This document shows positions 27,876-37,667 of a stretch of 64,000 nucleotides of DNA, piece by piece. Position 1 is the first letter of the stretch. The number at the start of each line of letters is the position of its first letter. Position numbers and translations under genes: made by a program. The stretch is from positions 558,001 to 622,000 of the forward strand of contig JACJVW010000001.1 in assembly GCA_020637435.1 (NCBI GenBank), read 5' to 3'. This stretch comes from Candidatus Woesearchaeota archaeon. Lineage in GTDB: Archaea; Nanobdellota; Nanobdellia; Woesearchaeales; JACJVW01. The notes below the pieces were generated by a model. It worked only from the letters and a program-made list of their open reading frames with translations, ran no database searches and was not told the origin of the DNA.

Positions 27876-28487
27876 ATGGCTGACGTTAAAGCGACACGCA
27901 TGGAGCTGCTCAACACAAAGAAGAAGCTTAAGCTCGCTAACAAGGGGCACAAGCTGCTGAAGCAGAAGACAGACGTGCTCGTGCTTGAGTTTTTCAACAC
28001 CCTTCGCGAGATAAAGAAACTCAGGATAGAGATAGGAACCAAACTCTACCAGGCAGAAGAAGCGCTCATCCGTGCCCAGTCTATCGAGGGAGAGGCGAAT
28101 ATCGACAGCATCATCGACTCTTCATGCAAAGAGTTCGATGTTGAATTCGAGAATCGTACCCTGATGGGCGTCAGGTTCCCGGAGATAAAAAGTATCCGTT
28201 CATCAAGCGAACATTTCGGTTACCACGGTCAAAGCCTCGAGCTTGACCAGGCGACAGCGCTCTATCGAAAACTCCTTCCCCACCTTCTTGAGCTTGCAAA
28301 GAAGCAACTGATGCTAAAAAAGCTTGGTGAAGAGATTAAAAAGACCAAGCGTAGGGTGAACTCCCTTGAGTTCCTGATGATACCAAACATCAAAAAGACC
28401 AAGAAAATCATCAGCCTCAAGCTTGAAGAGCTTGAGCGTGAAAGCTTCACCCGCCTCAAGAACATCAAGAAAAAGCAGCAATCCTAA
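27876..28487 (+). CDS. atpD: A/V-type ATPase subunit D (central stalk)
   Basis: The rotating shaft that fills the head: 203 residues with two long helices. The opening VKATRMELLNTKKKLKLANKGHKLLKQK and the late TKRRVNSLEFLMIPNIKKTKKII are family signatures. It is the last gene of the nine-gene operon, 6 bases after subunit B. Confidence 0.94.
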   Translation: MADVKATRMELLNTKKKLKLANKGHKLLKQKTDVLVLEFFNTLREIKKLRIEIGTKLYQAEEALIRAQSIEGEANIDSIIDSSCKEFDVEFENRTLMGVRFPEIKSIRSSSEHFGYHGQSLELDQATALYRKLLPHLLELAKKQLMLKKLGEEIKKTKRRVNSLEFLMIPNIKKTKKIISLKLEELERESFTRLKNIKKKQQS

Positions 28488-28556
28488 AATCATTTACTGA
28501 TAGATATGGAATTGTTCAAGAGCCGGTCTTGTGACTGCGTCATCATCTTATATTTG

Positions 28557-28691
28557 ATGAATAAACGAAAAGATATCGAAAAGAAGACGAATTGGCGACT
28601 TCTCCTCATCTATGCCAAGTTTATCGCAGATATCACTATGATAATCGGATTTTGCATAATCTTTGTATACTTCCTCTTACAGGTATTCTAA
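28557..28691 (+). CDS. Putative small single-span membrane protein
   Basis: A 44-residue frame from the ATG at 28557 has a charged N-terminus (MNKRKDIEKKTNWR) and one strongly hydrophobic segment, consistent with a single-span protein. The same frame is open from an ATG at 28506, giving 61 residues. It ends 2 bases before the RNase J start, so it may simply be the leader of that gene. No ribosome site is obvious, and I cannot tell whether it is translated. Confidence 0.35.
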   Translation: MNKRKDIEKKTNWRLLLIYAKFIADITMIIGFCIIFVYFLLQVF

Positions 28692-28693
28692 AT

Positions 28694-29995
28694 ATGCTCT
28701 CGATAAGGTCAATTGGAGGCTACAGCGAAGTAGGAAAGAACATGACTGTTGTCCGCTACGGCAACGAAGTCGTTATCCTGGACATGGGCATCCATCTGGA
28801 GAACTATATCCGTCTTACTGAAGATGATGACACTCAGCGCTTCGATGAAGAGCTCCTCATCCGAAACGAGGCCATTCCTGACATCCAGCAGATGGAAGAT
28901 CTCCGTCCATTCGTCAAAGCGATAGTGCCCTCACATGGGCATCTCGACCACATAGGGGCCATTCCCTACATTGCGCACCGTTTTGACGCACCCATCCTGG
29001 CAACTCCTTTCACCGCAGAAGTCATAAAAGCCATCCACAAGGATCATCGCATCCCGATACGCAACCCCATAGGGGTCATTCCACTGAATCATGCGTACAA
29101 ACTAAGCAAGAACATCACCATTGAGATGATAGAGACCACGCACTCCACCCCTCATGCGGCGATGGTGGCGCTGCATACGCCAAAAGGTACAATCCTCTAC
29201 ACCAATGATTTCAAGCTCGATATGACTCCCACACTCGGCAACAAGCCCAATATCAAACGTCTAAAAGAGCTTGGTAAGCGAAAGCAGGTGCGTGCGCTCA
29301 TCGTAGACGCTCTCTACTCCAGGGAGAACTCAAAGACCCCCTCAGAAGCCGTCGCTAAAGCAAAGCTCATCGATGTCCTTGAGCGTTGCAAAGATACTGA
29401 TGGCTGTATCATCGTCTCGACATTCTCTTCGCACATAGCACGTATCAAGACTATCGCAGAAGAAGCGACAAAGATAGGTCGCCAGGTTGTTGTCTTCGGC
29501 AGGTCCATGAGCAAATACGTCAACGCCGCATATCACGCGGACATTATCGACCTCGAACTCGACATAGCGTCTTTCCCAAAAAAAGTAAGAAAGACCCTGC
29601 AAAGGATTAATCAGCACAAGAAACAGTTTCTGCTCATCGTCACCGGCCACCAGGGAGAACCAAAAGCCGTACTCTCCAGGATGGTCGACCGTTTCTACGA
29701 CTTTGAATTCACCAAAGACGACCGCATCATCTTCTCCTGCAACATCATCCCTACAGAGACGAACAACCAGATGCGAGCCATCCTTGAATCGAAGATAGAG
29801 AAAAAAGGGGTTCCGATCTACAAAGACATCCACGTAAGCGGGCACGGTGGCCTCAAAGACATAGAGGAGCTCATCGACCTCACCAGACCTCAACTCATCA
29901 TCCCCTCACACGGCCCCCCTCAGATAACAGAACCTGTTCTGAAGATAGCGAAAAACGCCAAAGTCATAACCGACTTTAAGAATATCGACCTCTGA
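28694..29995 (+). CDS. rnj: RNase J-type metallo-beta-lactamase ribonuclease
   Basis: An RNA-processing enzyme with 5'-3' exonuclease activity in characterised archaeal members. The metallo-beta-lactamase metal motif is SHGHLDHIG (about residues 79-87), followed by HSTPHA near 150 and TNDFKLD near 172. The beta-CASP domain (about 195-350) has IIVSTFSSHIARI and FGRSMSKYV. The C-terminal histidine lies in IIPSHGPPQI. The 433-residue form begins at the ATG at 28694, matching the family opening LSIRSIGGYSEVGKNM; the longer frame from 28592 is rejected. Confidence 0.92.
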   Translation: MLSIRSIGGYSEVGKNMTVVRYGNEVVILDMGIHLENYIRLTEDDDTQRFDEELLIRNEAIPDIQQMEDLRPFVKAIVPSHGHLDHIGAIPYIAHRFDAPILATPFTAEVIKAIHKDHRIPIRNPIGVIPLNHAYKLSKNITIEMIETTHSTPHAAMVALHTPKGTILYTNDFKLDMTPTLGNKPNIKRLKELGKRKQVRALIVDALYSRENSKTPSEAVAKAKLIDVLERCKDTDGCIIVSTFSSHIARIKTIAEEATKIGRQVVVFGRSMSKYVNAAYHADIIDLELDIASFPKKVRKTLQRINQHKKQFLLIVTGHQGEPKAVLSRMVDRFYDFEFTKDDRIIFSCNIIPTETNNQMRAILESKIEKKGVPIYKDIHVSGHGGLKDIEELIDLTRPQLIIPSHGPPQITEPVLKIAKNAKVITDFKNIDL

Positions 29996-30060
29996 CTGTC
30001 CGTTTCAAAAAATATCCCTAGGTGAAGTTCTGTAACCGTTAAATTCTCTTAACACAAAAT

Positions 30061-30069
30061 TATTTAAAC
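30061..30069 (+). promoter_or_regulatory. TATA box of the PCNA gene
   Basis: TATTTAAAC lies about 40 bases before the ATG at 30107, and a GAGGGG ribosome site stands 7 bases before the ATG, so this transcript probably has a short leader. Confidence 0.55.
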
Positions 30070-30106
30070 AATCCATTTCTCCTTAAGCGACATAGAGGGG
30101 CATATT

Positions 30107-30853
30107 ATGAAACTGACACTTACCGATCCTAAATATCTAAAAGAAAGCGTAGCGATTATCTCTGACCTCATCACTGAAGCAAGGTTCAAAGTGACCGCCC
30201 AAAGCATCAAAGTGGTGGCTATGGACCCGGCTAATGTGGCAATGGTCGTCTTTGAGATGTTCTCAAGCAACTTCACCGAATATGAGATCTCAGAAGACAC
30301 AGAATTCTCCATCAACCTTTCCCATTTTAAGCAGATCCTTAAAAGAGCAGGAGCAAGCGATACAGTCACGCTCGAACTCAAAGAGAGCATGGTGCACATC
30401 CATCTCAAAGGCAAGTACAAAAGGACCTTCAGCATCGCAATCATCAATGCAGAAGAAAAAGAACAGAAAGTCCCGACCCTTAATTTTGGAGTCACGGTCA
30501 CCGCTCCCTGCAGCATCCTTAACGATGTTGTAGACGATGCGGCTGTCATCATGGCAGATGCCATCGGCTTCACCGCAGAGAACAAGAAAGTCACTTTCCT
30601 TGCTGAATCGGACATGAACAAAGTTAAGATTGATGTGGAAGAAAGCGAGGACACTAAGATCATCATGGAAGAGAAAGACCCTATCAAGGCTAAGTACTCA
30701 GTCGAGTATCTTAAGAAGATGGTCACCGGTGCAAAAATTGCGGATACCGTCAAGATATGCTTCAACAAGGACTATCCACTCAAGCTAGAGTACAACAAAG
30801 TCGACACTGTCCAGATCATGTTCATTCTCGCACCACGCGTCGAGAACGACTGA
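30107..30853 (+). CDS. pcn: DNA sliding clamp PCNA
   Basis: PCNA is the ring-shaped processivity factor for DNA polymerase and many repair enzymes. The 248-residue length and two-domain repeat are standard. Visible marks are TEARFKVTAQSIKVVAMDPANVAMV-type first-domain strands, the interdomain loop EEKEQKVPTLNF, and the C-terminal YSVEYLKKMVTGAKIADTVKI with the final VQIMFILAPRVEND. It has its own TATA box and is followed by a separate promoter for the glutaredoxin and lysine genes. Confidence 0.95.
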   Translation: MKLTLTDPKYLKESVAIISDLITEARFKVTAQSIKVVAMDPANVAMVVFEMFSSNFTEYEISEDTEFSINLSHFKQILKRAGASDTVTLELKESMVHIHLKGKYKRTFSIAIINAEEKEQKVPTLNFGVTVTAPCSILNDVVDDAAVIMADAIGFTAENKKVTFLAESDMNKVKIDVEESEDTKIIMEEKDPIKAKYSVEYLKKMVTGAKIADTVKICFNKDYPLKLEYNKVDTVQIMFILAPRVEND

Positions 30854-30884
30854 TAATTTTATTGTACATTTTCCTTTTCCTCAA

Positions 30885-30894
30885 CATTTAAATA
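30885..30894 (+). promoter_or_regulatory. TATA box before glutaredoxin and lysine operon
   Basis: CATTTAAATA lies about 38 bases before the ATG at 30927. The downstream genes are spaced by 0-4 bases or overlap, so it may drive the whole cluster up to 39845. Confidence 0.5.
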
Positions 30895-30926
30895 GCTCGG
30901 TTCAATCAATCTGACATGGGTAATCG

Positions 30927-31154
30927 ATGGTATTGAAACTATATGAATTTGAAGGTTGTCCATACTGCCGGAAAGTCCGTGAGAAGTTAGAACTGCTCGG
31001 CCTTCCATACGATTCTGTAGAGTGCGACCCGTACAATATGCCTCAGGTGGTCAAGGATCTTGGCAATATGGTTCCAGTCATCGATGATGAGGGTCATATC
31101 ATGAACGAGTCTGCCGATATCATAGTGTATCTCGAAAAGAAATACGGAAAGTAA
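30927..31154 (+). CDS. Glutaredoxin-like protein
   Basis: A 75-residue thioredoxin-fold protein with the active site CPYC at residues 11-14 (FEGCPYCRKVREKLELLGL), the cis-proline strand NMVPVIDDEGHIMNES and the end helix IIVYLEKKYGK. These are marks of glutaredoxins and of the N-terminal domain of glutathione transferases. It likely acts in cytoplasmic thiol exchange. It lies 4 bases before the aspartokinase gene, probably cotranscribed; a role with the distant ribonucleotide reductase is possible but not shown. Confidence 0.85.
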   Translation: MVLKLYEFEGCPYCRKVREKLELLGLPYDSVECDPYNMPQVVKDLGNMVPVIDDEGHIMNESADIIVYLEKKYGK

Positions 31155-31158
31155 TTTT

Positions 31159-32487
31159 ATGCTGGTCATGAAATTTGGTGGTTCCTCGCTAAAGGACCCG
31201 CAGAGGATCAGAGAAGTCTCTGAGATTATCAAAGAACATCTTGCAGAATGCCCCATCATCGTCTGCTCAGCATTAGGCAAGACGACAGACAATCTTCTTC
31301 AAGCCGGAAATCTTGCCCTGCAGAGCAACATCGACCCTGAACCACTCATCAACTACCACAGGGATATCATCCGCGGTCTCAACATTGATGTGCCAGAGTT
31401 TGAGCAGCTATGCACCCAGTACCGGAATCTTCTCCTCGGCATATCTATGATCGGCGAAGAATCTCCGGCGACGATGGACTTACTCGTCTCCTTTGGTGAG
31501 CGTCTTGCTGTACGTATCATGGCTGCGTACCTTAGCTCGCAGCACATAACAGCCAGACCCCATGACGCATGGGACATCGGATTTCGCAGCACATCTTGTT
31601 TCATGAACGGCCGGGTTCTTGACGAGTCGTACGCACTCATAAAAGAAGCTCTTAAAGAAGTCACAGAAACATATGCATATACTCCCGTCATCACTGGCTT
31701 CCTTGCCAAAGAGAAAGAGGGAAAGATTGTGACCCTTGGAAGAGGCGGTTCTGACCTCACCGCATCCATCATCGCACGTGCTATAGGCGCAAAGGAAGTG
31801 CAGGTGTGGAAAGACGTTGATGGTATAAGAAGTGCTGATCCAAGGATTGTCAAACACACAGTAAGTATTCCGCTTATCGCGTTCGAGGAAGCTGCTGAAC
31901 TTTCCTTCTTTGGAGCCAAAGTTCTGCATCCGCGCTCCATGCTTCCTGCAATGAAAGCAGACATACCTGTAAGAGTCAAGAACTCATACAATAAGGACCA
32001 TCCAGGAAGCGTTATCAAGAAAAACGCAACAACCGAAACGCTCGTTAAAGTCATCAATACAAAAAGGGATATCACTGTCCTTGATATCGTATCGACCCGT
32101 ATGCTTGGACATTATGGATTTCTGGCAAAGATCTTCGAAGTATTCGGTAAGCATGAAATCTCGGTAGATTTGGTGGCTACAAGTGAAGTTTCCGTGTCTG
32201 TCACGCTTGAAAATCATCCGAACATCAGTGACCTCATCATGGACTTGCTGCAGATAGCAAAAGTGACAAGGCTTGAGAACAAGGCTATCGTCAGCATCAT
32301 CGGTGACATCTCCCGTTCCACAGAGATACTCGCAAGAGCGGCAGAGATACTTAAGGAGCACCAGATAGACATAAGATCAACATCCCAGGGCGCGTCCAAA
32401 GTCAACATCAGTTTTGTAGTTGAGGACTCAGACGCTGAAAAAGCGGTACAAGTGTTGCACAAAGGATTCATCGAGGTGACGCAATGA
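31159..32487 (+). CDS. lysC: Aspartokinase
   Basis: Phosphorylates aspartate, the first step of lysine (and threonine/methionine) synthesis. The opening VMKFGGSSLKDPQRI is the kinase signature; later marks are SFGERLAVRIMAAYL and TLGRGGSDLTASIIARAI. The C-terminal 140 residues form two ACT domains (DIVSTRMLGHYGFLAKIFEVF and SIIGDISRSTEILARAAEIL), which bind the feedback amino acid. The length of 442 fits the monofunctional class. It overlaps dapB by 4 bases. Confidence 0.94.
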   Translation: MLVMKFGGSSLKDPQRIREVSEIIKEHLAECPIIVCSALGKTTDNLLQAGNLALQSNIDPEPLINYHRDIIRGLNIDVPEFEQLCTQYRNLLLGISMIGEESPATMDLLVSFGERLAVRIMAAYLSSQHITARPHDAWDIGFRSTSCFMNGRVLDESYALIKEALKEVTETYAYTPVITGFLAKEKEGKIVTLGRGGSDLTASIIARAIGAKEVQVWKDVDGIRSADPRIVKHTVSIPLIAFEEAAELSFFGAKVLHPRSMLPAMKADIPVRVKNSYNKDHPGSVIKKNATTETLVKVINTKRDITVLDIVSTRMLGHYGFLAKIFEVFGKHEISVDLVATSEVSVSVTLENHPNISDLIMDLLQIAKVTRLENKAIVSIIGDISRSTEILARAAEILKEHQIDIRSTSQGASKVNISFVVEDSDAEKAVQVLHKGFIEVTQ

Positions 32488-33242
32488 ATATAGCTATTGT
32501 TGGTTTAGGTAAGATGGGCAAGATCATCTCAGAGATCGCAAAAAAAAGGGGACATGAAATAGTGACCATCGACCCTGCGTCAAAAGACGCAGACTTTCCA
32601 AGCATTGACCAAAAGAGTGTTGCAGGCTGCCATGCTGCAATAGATTTCACACACCCTTCAGTCGCGATCAAGAACGCTGAAACACTCGCTGACCTGGGCA
32701 TGCCCACCGTCATGGGAACAACTGGGTGGTACGAGAAGGAACAGGAAGTGAAGTCATACATTGAACAGAAAGACTCTGCATTCATCTACGCATCAAACTT
32801 CTCGCTTGGAATGAATCTTTTCTTTACCATTCTAAAACAGATATCTCCCCTCATTGACAGGTTTGACGCTTATGATGTGGCAGGAATAGAGTATCATCAT
32901 AATAAAAAAGCAGACAGTCCCTCAGGTACTGCGAAGACCATAGCGGAGATCCTTAAGAACAATATAGACAGAAAAAAGACCATAACTTATGATATGGTAG
33001 ACCGTGTGATAGGGAAGGATGAACTGCATTTCGCAAGCCTTCGTTGCGGCAGCATACCTGGCATGCACAAAGTCATCCTTGACTCTGAAGCTGACACAAT
33101 CGAACTCACCCACATCGCAAGGAATAGGGAGGGATTCGCTCTCGGAGCGGTTCTTGCAGCCGAATGGGTAGCTGATAAGAAAGGATTTTTCACAGTAGAC
33201 CAAATGATGCAAAGCATCCTCACGCAAGACAGGCAATTATGA
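32484..33242 (+). CDS. dapB: 4-hydroxy-tetrahydrodipicolinate reductase
   Basis: Second committed step after DapA in lysine synthesis. The N-terminal Rossmann motif is VGLGKMGK; the catalytic and substrate motif EYHHNKKADSPSGTAKTIAE lies near residue 135-150. The protein has 252 residues, within the 240-270 normal range. It overlaps lysC and dapA by 4 bases each, so translation is probably coupled. Confidence 0.94.
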   Translation: MNIAIVGLGKMGKIISEIAKKRGHEIVTIDPASKDADFPSIDQKSVAGCHAAIDFTHPSVAIKNAETLADLGMPTVMGTTGWYEKEQEVKSYIEQKDSAFIYASNFSLGMNLFFTILKQISPLIDRFDAYDVAGIEYHHNKKADSPSGTAKTIAEILKNNIDRKKTITYDMVDRVIGKDELHFASLRCGSIPGMHKVILDSEADTIELTHIARNREGFALGAVLAAEWVADKKGFFTVDQMMQSILTQDRQL

Positions 33243-34120
33243 TGGAACTCAAAGGAACATATACGGCTATGATTACCCCTTTCAAAGACACAGTGTTAGA
33301 TCTTGAAGGTTTCAGAAAAAACCTTCAAGTGCAGATAGACTCAGGAGTTACAGGCATCCTTCCCCTCGGCACCACTGGCGAGACACCTACACTTACAGAT
33401 GAAGAGCAGGAACAAATCATACGCGCAGCTGTCGAACTAGGTAAAAATAAAGTGCAGATTATGATAGGAACCGGTTCGAACAGCACCCTCACCACCATAA
33501 AAAGGACAGCCAAAGCAAAAGAACTTGGAGCTGATATAGTTCTCATAGTGACACCATACTACAATAAGCCTTCTCAGACAGGCATCTTCAATCATTTCAA
33601 GGCTGTGACTGAAGCGGTCGACATACCTATAGTAGTCTATAATATTGCAGGAAGGACAGGGGTGAATATAACCACCGATACCCTGGAGAAGATAGCTAGT
33701 CTTCCCAACATCATCGGTGTCAAAGAAGCCTCAGGAAATATCGAACAGATAGGCGAGGTCATCGACCGCATCCAGAGGAAGAATCCGGATTTTTCCGTTC
33801 TTAGTGGCGACGACAGCATAACGTTACCGCTTATCTCGCTCGGCGGAAAAGGAGTCATCTCAGTCGCGAGCAATCTCATCCCAAAAAAGATGGTAGAGTT
33901 CGTTGATGCATGCCTGGCTTCAGATATGGGGAAAGCCCGGGATCTGCACTTTGAGTTGCTTCAATTCTTCCATGTAGAGTTCATCGAGGGAAATCCCTCT
34001 TCGATAAAAGCTGCGATGAATCTTGCAGGTATGCCTGCAGGTGACGTTCGAGCACCGCTCGCTCCGGTCTCTGAAGATGCCAAGAAAAAGATCAAAGATG
34101 TAATGAAAAGGTTGATGTAG
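33239..34120 (+). CDS. dapA: 4-hydroxy-tetrahydrodipicolinate synthase
   Basis: Condenses pyruvate with aspartate semialdehyde. Marks are GTYTAMITPFKD at the start, GTTGETPTLTDEE, the tyrosine in VTPYYNKPSQTG, and the Schiff-base lysine in NIIGVKEASGNI (about residue 163). The 293-residue length is standard for this TIM-barrel family. The first ATG overlaps the dapB stop. Confidence 0.95.
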   Translation: MMELKGTYTAMITPFKDTVLDLEGFRKNLQVQIDSGVTGILPLGTTGETPTLTDEEQEQIIRAAVELGKNKVQIMIGTGSNSTLTTIKRTAKAKELGADIVLIVTPYYNKPSQTGIFNHFKAVTEAVDIPIVVYNIAGRTGVNITTDTLEKIASLPNIIGVKEASGNIEQIGEVIDRIQRKNPDFSVLSGDDSITLPLISLGGKGVISVASNLIPKKMVEFVDACLASDMGKARDLHFELLQFFHVEFIEGNPSSIKAAMNLAGMPAGDVRAPLAPVSEDAKKKIKDVMKRLM

Positions 34121-34121
34121 G

Positions 34122-35186
34122 ATGAAAAAATTAAATGTAGGTGTGCTTGCGGCGACCGGTATGGTCGGACAGAAATACATCCATCTCCTTCGAGACCATC
34201 CATGGTTCGAAGTGACTCTGGTGACCGCGTCTCCCAGAAGTGCAGGTCAGACATATGGACAGGCAGTTCAGGGAAGATGGCATATGCCTGCGGACATCCC
34301 GAAGAATGTCCGTGACCTTATGGTGTACACGATGGAAGACCTCGACAAAGTCAAAGCATGTGACTTCGTCTTTAGTGCTCTTTCTGGAGCATTGGCTAAA
34401 CAATACGAAGAAAGTTATGCGAACGCAGGCATACGAATCGTATCTAACGCATCCTATCACCGTCACACCGAGGACGTGCCTATGATGATTCCCGAGATCA
34501 ACCATGAGCATGCAAGCCTCATTGACGTACAGCAAAAGAACAGAGGATGGGAAGGGTTCATCGCGGTAAAACCTAATTGTTCTCTTCAGTCCTACATGAC
34601 TCCGCTCTATGCGCTGCATGAAGCATTTGGAGTCAAAGAAGTTATCATAACAACTCTGCAGGCTGTCAGTGGTGCAGGCTATCCAGGCTGCTCAGCCTTC
34701 GATCTTATCGACAATACGCTTCCGCATATAGGGGGAGAAGAAGAGAAGACAGAAAAAGAACCGTTGAAGATCTTTGGAATCCTCAAAGATGGAAAAGTGG
34801 AACCTGCACAGATAAAGATATCTGCTCATTGCAATAGAGTGCCTGTCATCGATGGACACAGCGCATGTGTCTCAGTCCGTTTTGAGAAAAGACCGACCAG
34901 AGAACAGATCCTGGAAGCATGGCAAGACTTTAGAAGCTATCCGCAGGAGCACAGTCTCCCCTTCGCACCAAAACAACCTATAATCTATCGTGACGAATCT
35001 GACAGGCCGCAACCAAGACTGGACAGGGATGCAGACAAAGGCATGGCCGTGACCGTTGGTCGCCTGCGCGAATGCAATGTCTTTGACTGGAGATTCACAG
35101 CGCTCTCCCACAATACGGTTCGAGGTGCTGCTGGTGGAGCTATCCTTGAAGCTGAGGTCCTCTACAAGAAGGGGTACTTCAAGTGA
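34122..35186 (+). CDS. asd: Aspartate-semialdehyde dehydrogenase
   Basis: Reduces aspartyl phosphate to aspartate semialdehyde with NADPH. The nucleotide motif is [16 protein letters not shown]. The catalytic cysteine sits in [11 protein letters not shown] (near residue 154), and [14 protein letters not shown] carries the histidine of the archaeal/fungal type. The 354-residue length fits that type. It starts 1 base after the dapA stop and overlaps lysA by 4. Confidence 0.94.
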   Translation: MKKLNVGVLAATGMVGQKYIHLLRDHPWFEVTLVTASPRSAGQTYGQAVQGRWHMPADIPKNVRDLMVYTMEDLDKVKACDFVFSALSGALAKQYEESYANAGIRIVSNASYHRHTEDVPMMIPEINHEHASLIDVQQKNRGWEGFIAVKPNCSLQSYMTPLYALHEAFGVKEVIITTLQAVSGAGYPGCSAFDLIDNTLPHIGGEEEKTEKEPLKIFGILKDGKVEPAQIKISAHCNRVPVIDGHSACVSVRFEKRPTREQILEAWQDFRSYPQEHSLPFAPKQPIIYRDESDRPQPRLDRDADKGMAVTVGRLRECNVFDWRFTALSHNTVRGAAGGAILEAEVLYKKGYFK

Positions 35187-36409
35187 TACCCCAAGAGCGC
35201 CAGACTACATTAAGAGCGCTGGCCCAAAAATACGGTACACCACTCTATGTCTACGATCTTGACAAAGTCAGGGCACAGTACGAAAAGCTTTTCGATTTCA
35301 TCACTTACCCGGACCTGCGCATCTTCTACGCCATGAAAGCGAATTATGGTACCGCAGTGCTCAAAGCTCTCCAAAAAGCCGGTGCAAGCATCGATGCCGT
35401 CAGTCCAGCTGAGATACTTTTAGCCAAGAAGTTGGGATTTCGAAGTGACCGCATTCTCTTTACAGCAAACAACATGACTGATGCAGAGATGCATTTGGTG
35501 CAAAGCCAGGAAGTGCTTTTCAACATCGATTCTATATCTCGCCTAAAGCGATACGGCGAAGCATATCCCGGTTCGCGGGTGGTACTGCGTTTCAACCCGG
35601 AAGTTGTCGCAGGAGAACATGAGAAGATACAGACAGGCGGAGATCTCACAAAATTCGGGCTGCTCTTCTCAGACTTGAGCAAGATCCAAAATACGATAAA
35701 AGAATATGGTCTCAAAGTCGTTGGCCTCCATGAGCACACCGGCTCCGGAATACGTGATGAGGACAAAGTCTATCAGAGCATGAAGAACCTTCTAAAAGTG
35801 GCGAACAAAGAGAACTTTCCTGACCTTGAGTTCGTTGATTTTGGCGGTGGTTTTGGTGTACCGTACGCTCCAGGCGACAAGAAGATAGATTACGAAGCTT
35901 TCGGTCAACAGATTACCGAGATATTCACACAACACTGCCAAAAGTACGGAAAAGAGCTCCAGTTGTACTTTGAGCCTGGGAAATACCTTGTTGCCGAGTC
36001 TGGTTACCTCGTACTTGAAGTGAATACGATCAAAAACAACAACGGCCGCCTTATTGCCGGAACAGATGCGGGGTTTCCTCAGCTGATACGTCCGACACTC
36101 TATGATGCCTACCATGAGATAACCAATCTGTCCAAATCCACAGGGAGGACCCTCCTGTTTGATATAGCCGGAAACATCTGTGAAACAGGAGATCTCTTCG
36201 CAAAAGACCGGATGATAAAAGAGATAACCGAAGGAGACCTCCTCGCGATAGAAAACGCAGGAGCCTATTGTTACGCGATGGGAGGAAACTACAACCTTCG
36301 GCCTATGCCAACGGAAGTAGTTATAGAAAATGGCAAAGACAGGCTGACAAGAAAAGCAAGAACGCCGCAGGAGCTCGTGCAGACAATAATCGAAGAATCA
36401 GAGGATTAA
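35183..36409 (+). CDS. lysA: Diaminopimelate decarboxylase
   Basis: PLP enzyme making lysine from meso-diaminopimelate. It opens with TPLYVYDLDKVRAQYE; the PLP lysine is in IFYAMKANYG (about residue 53). Other marks are GLHEHTGSGI, DFGGGFGVPY, and the late GNICETGDLFAKDR plus ENAGAYCYAMGGNYNLRP. The length of 408 residues is typical. A second member of the same fold follows after 1 base. Confidence 0.93.
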   Translation: MIPQERQTTLRALAQKYGTPLYVYDLDKVRAQYEKLFDFITYPDLRIFYAMKANYGTAVLKALQKAGASIDAVSPAEILLAKKLGFRSDRILFTANNMTDAEMHLVQSQEVLFNIDSISRLKRYGEAYPGSRVVLRFNPEVVAGEHEKIQTGGDLTKFGLLFSDLSKIQNTIKEYGLKVVGLHEHTGSGIRDEDKVYQSMKNLLKVANKENFPDLEFVDFGGGFGVPYAPGDKKIDYEAFGQQITEIFTQHCQKYGKELQLYFEPGKYLVAESGYLVLEVNTIKNNNGRLIAGTDAGFPQLIRPTLYDAYHEITNLSKSTGRTLLFDIAGNICETGDLFAKDRMIKEITEGDLLAIENAGAYCYAMGGNYNLRPMPTEVVIENGKDRLTRKARTPQELVQTIIEESED

Positions 36410-36410
36410 G

Positions 36411-37667
36411 ATGAAGACAGTACCCTTTACCAAAGAACAGATGGAAAAGATCGCAAAAATCTATCCCACACCCTTGCACATCTATGATGAGCAAGCTATC
36501 CGCAAGCATGCGCAAAGATTCAGGGAAGCTTTCTCCATCCTCCCGGGATTCAGAGAATACTTCGCCGTAAAAGCGACACCCAATCCCTCGATTCTGCGGG
36601 TGCTAAAAGAGGAGGGTTTTGGGGCTGACTGTTCATCGCTGCCAGAACTCATGCTTTCAGAGCAGGTAGGCATAACAGGCGAACAGATAATGTTCACCTC
36701 AAATGACACACCTGCAAAAGAGTACAAAAAAGCAAAAGAGCTTGGTGCGATCATTAACCTTGATGACATCACCCATATTGAATACCTGGAAAAAGAAGTG
36801 GGCTTACCAAAGCTTGTCTGCTTCCGCTTCAATCCTGGTCCAGAAAGGTCAGGGAATGCAATAATTGGAGAGCCGCAGGAAGCAAAATACGGATTCACGC
36901 GAGCGCAGCTATTCGAGGGTTATAAGATGCTTCTGGCCAAGGGTGTGCAACACTTCGGTCTTCACACGATGGTCTGTTCCAATGAGCTCAATCCCCGGTA
37001 TTTCGCACAGACCGCAACGATGCTTTTCGAACTTGCGGTCGAGATCAAAAAAAGACTGGGCATTGAGTTGGAATTCCTCAATCTTGGAGGGGGCATAGGC
37101 ATCCCTTATCGGCCTGAACAGGAAGCAGTTGATTATACTGTGCTTGCAAAGATGATAGCCGATGAATATGAACGTCTTCTTTCCGCTGCAGACTTACGAC
37201 CAAACATATACCTTGAATGCGGCAGAGCTATAACAGGTCCGTTCGGCTACTTGGTCACGAGGGCTATCCATGAAAAACACACCTACAAAGAGTACATAGG
37301 CTGTGATGCAACCATGGCAAACCTCATGCGTCCGGGAATGTATGGGGCATACCACCATATAACTGTGCTTGGTAAAGAGCAGCAACCTGCTACAGAAACA
37401 TATGATGTAACCGGCTCACTCTGCGAGAACAATGATAAATTCGCGATCGACAGAAAGCTTCCGAAGATAGAAAGAAGCGACCTCCTCGTCATCCATGATG
37501 CTGGTGCCCACGGGCACGCTATGGGTTTCAACTATAACGGAAAATTGCGTTCAGCTGAACTTCTGCTAAAAGAAGATGGCTCAGTCAAACTCATCAGAAG
37601 AGCTGAGACGATAGAAGACTACTTTGCGACTCTCAACATAGGTGATACTAATGGTAAAGAGAAATAA
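36411..37667 (+). CDS. Second LysA-like PLP decarboxylase
   Basis: A fold-type III PLP decarboxylase of 418 residues, distinct from its neighbour. It begins VPFTKEQMEKIAKIYPTPLH; the PLP lysine is in YFAVKATPNPSIL, followed by the CSSLPELMLSEQVG stretch of the diaminopimelate decarboxylase branch common in Clostridia and Bacteroidetes. FLNLGGGIGIPY and GSLCENNDKFAIDRKL carry phosphate and substrate contacts. It could be a true second diaminopimelate decarboxylase, or act on another diamino acid or stereoisomer. It overlaps dapL by 17 bases. Confidence 0.85.
   Translation: MKTVPFTKEQMEKIAKIYPTPLHIYDEQAIRKHAQRFREAFSILPGFREYFAVKATPNPSILRVLKEEGFGADCSSLPELMLSEQVGITGEQIMFTSNDTPAKEYKKAKELGAIINLDDITHIEYLEKEVGLPKLVCFRFNPGPERSGNAIIGEPQEAKYGFTRAQLFEGYKMLLAKGVQHFGLHTMVCSNELNPRYFAQTATMLFELAVEIKKRLGIELEFLNLGGGIGIPYRPEQEAVDYTVLAKMIADEYERLLSAADLRPNIYLECGRAITGPFGYLVTRAIHEKHTYKEYIGCDATMANLMRPGMYGAYHHITVLGKEQQPATETYDVTGSLCENNDKFAIDRKLPKIERSDLLVIHDAGAHGHAMGFNYNGKLRSAELLLKEDGSVKLIRRAETIEDYFATLNIGDTNGKEK

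Noticed and set aside
30866..30885. Reverse-strand copy of the ATGTAC hairpin repeat after PCNA
   Set aside because: AAAATGTACAATAAAATT appears on the minus strand but no flanking or inner stems can be drawn, so a chance match is more likely.
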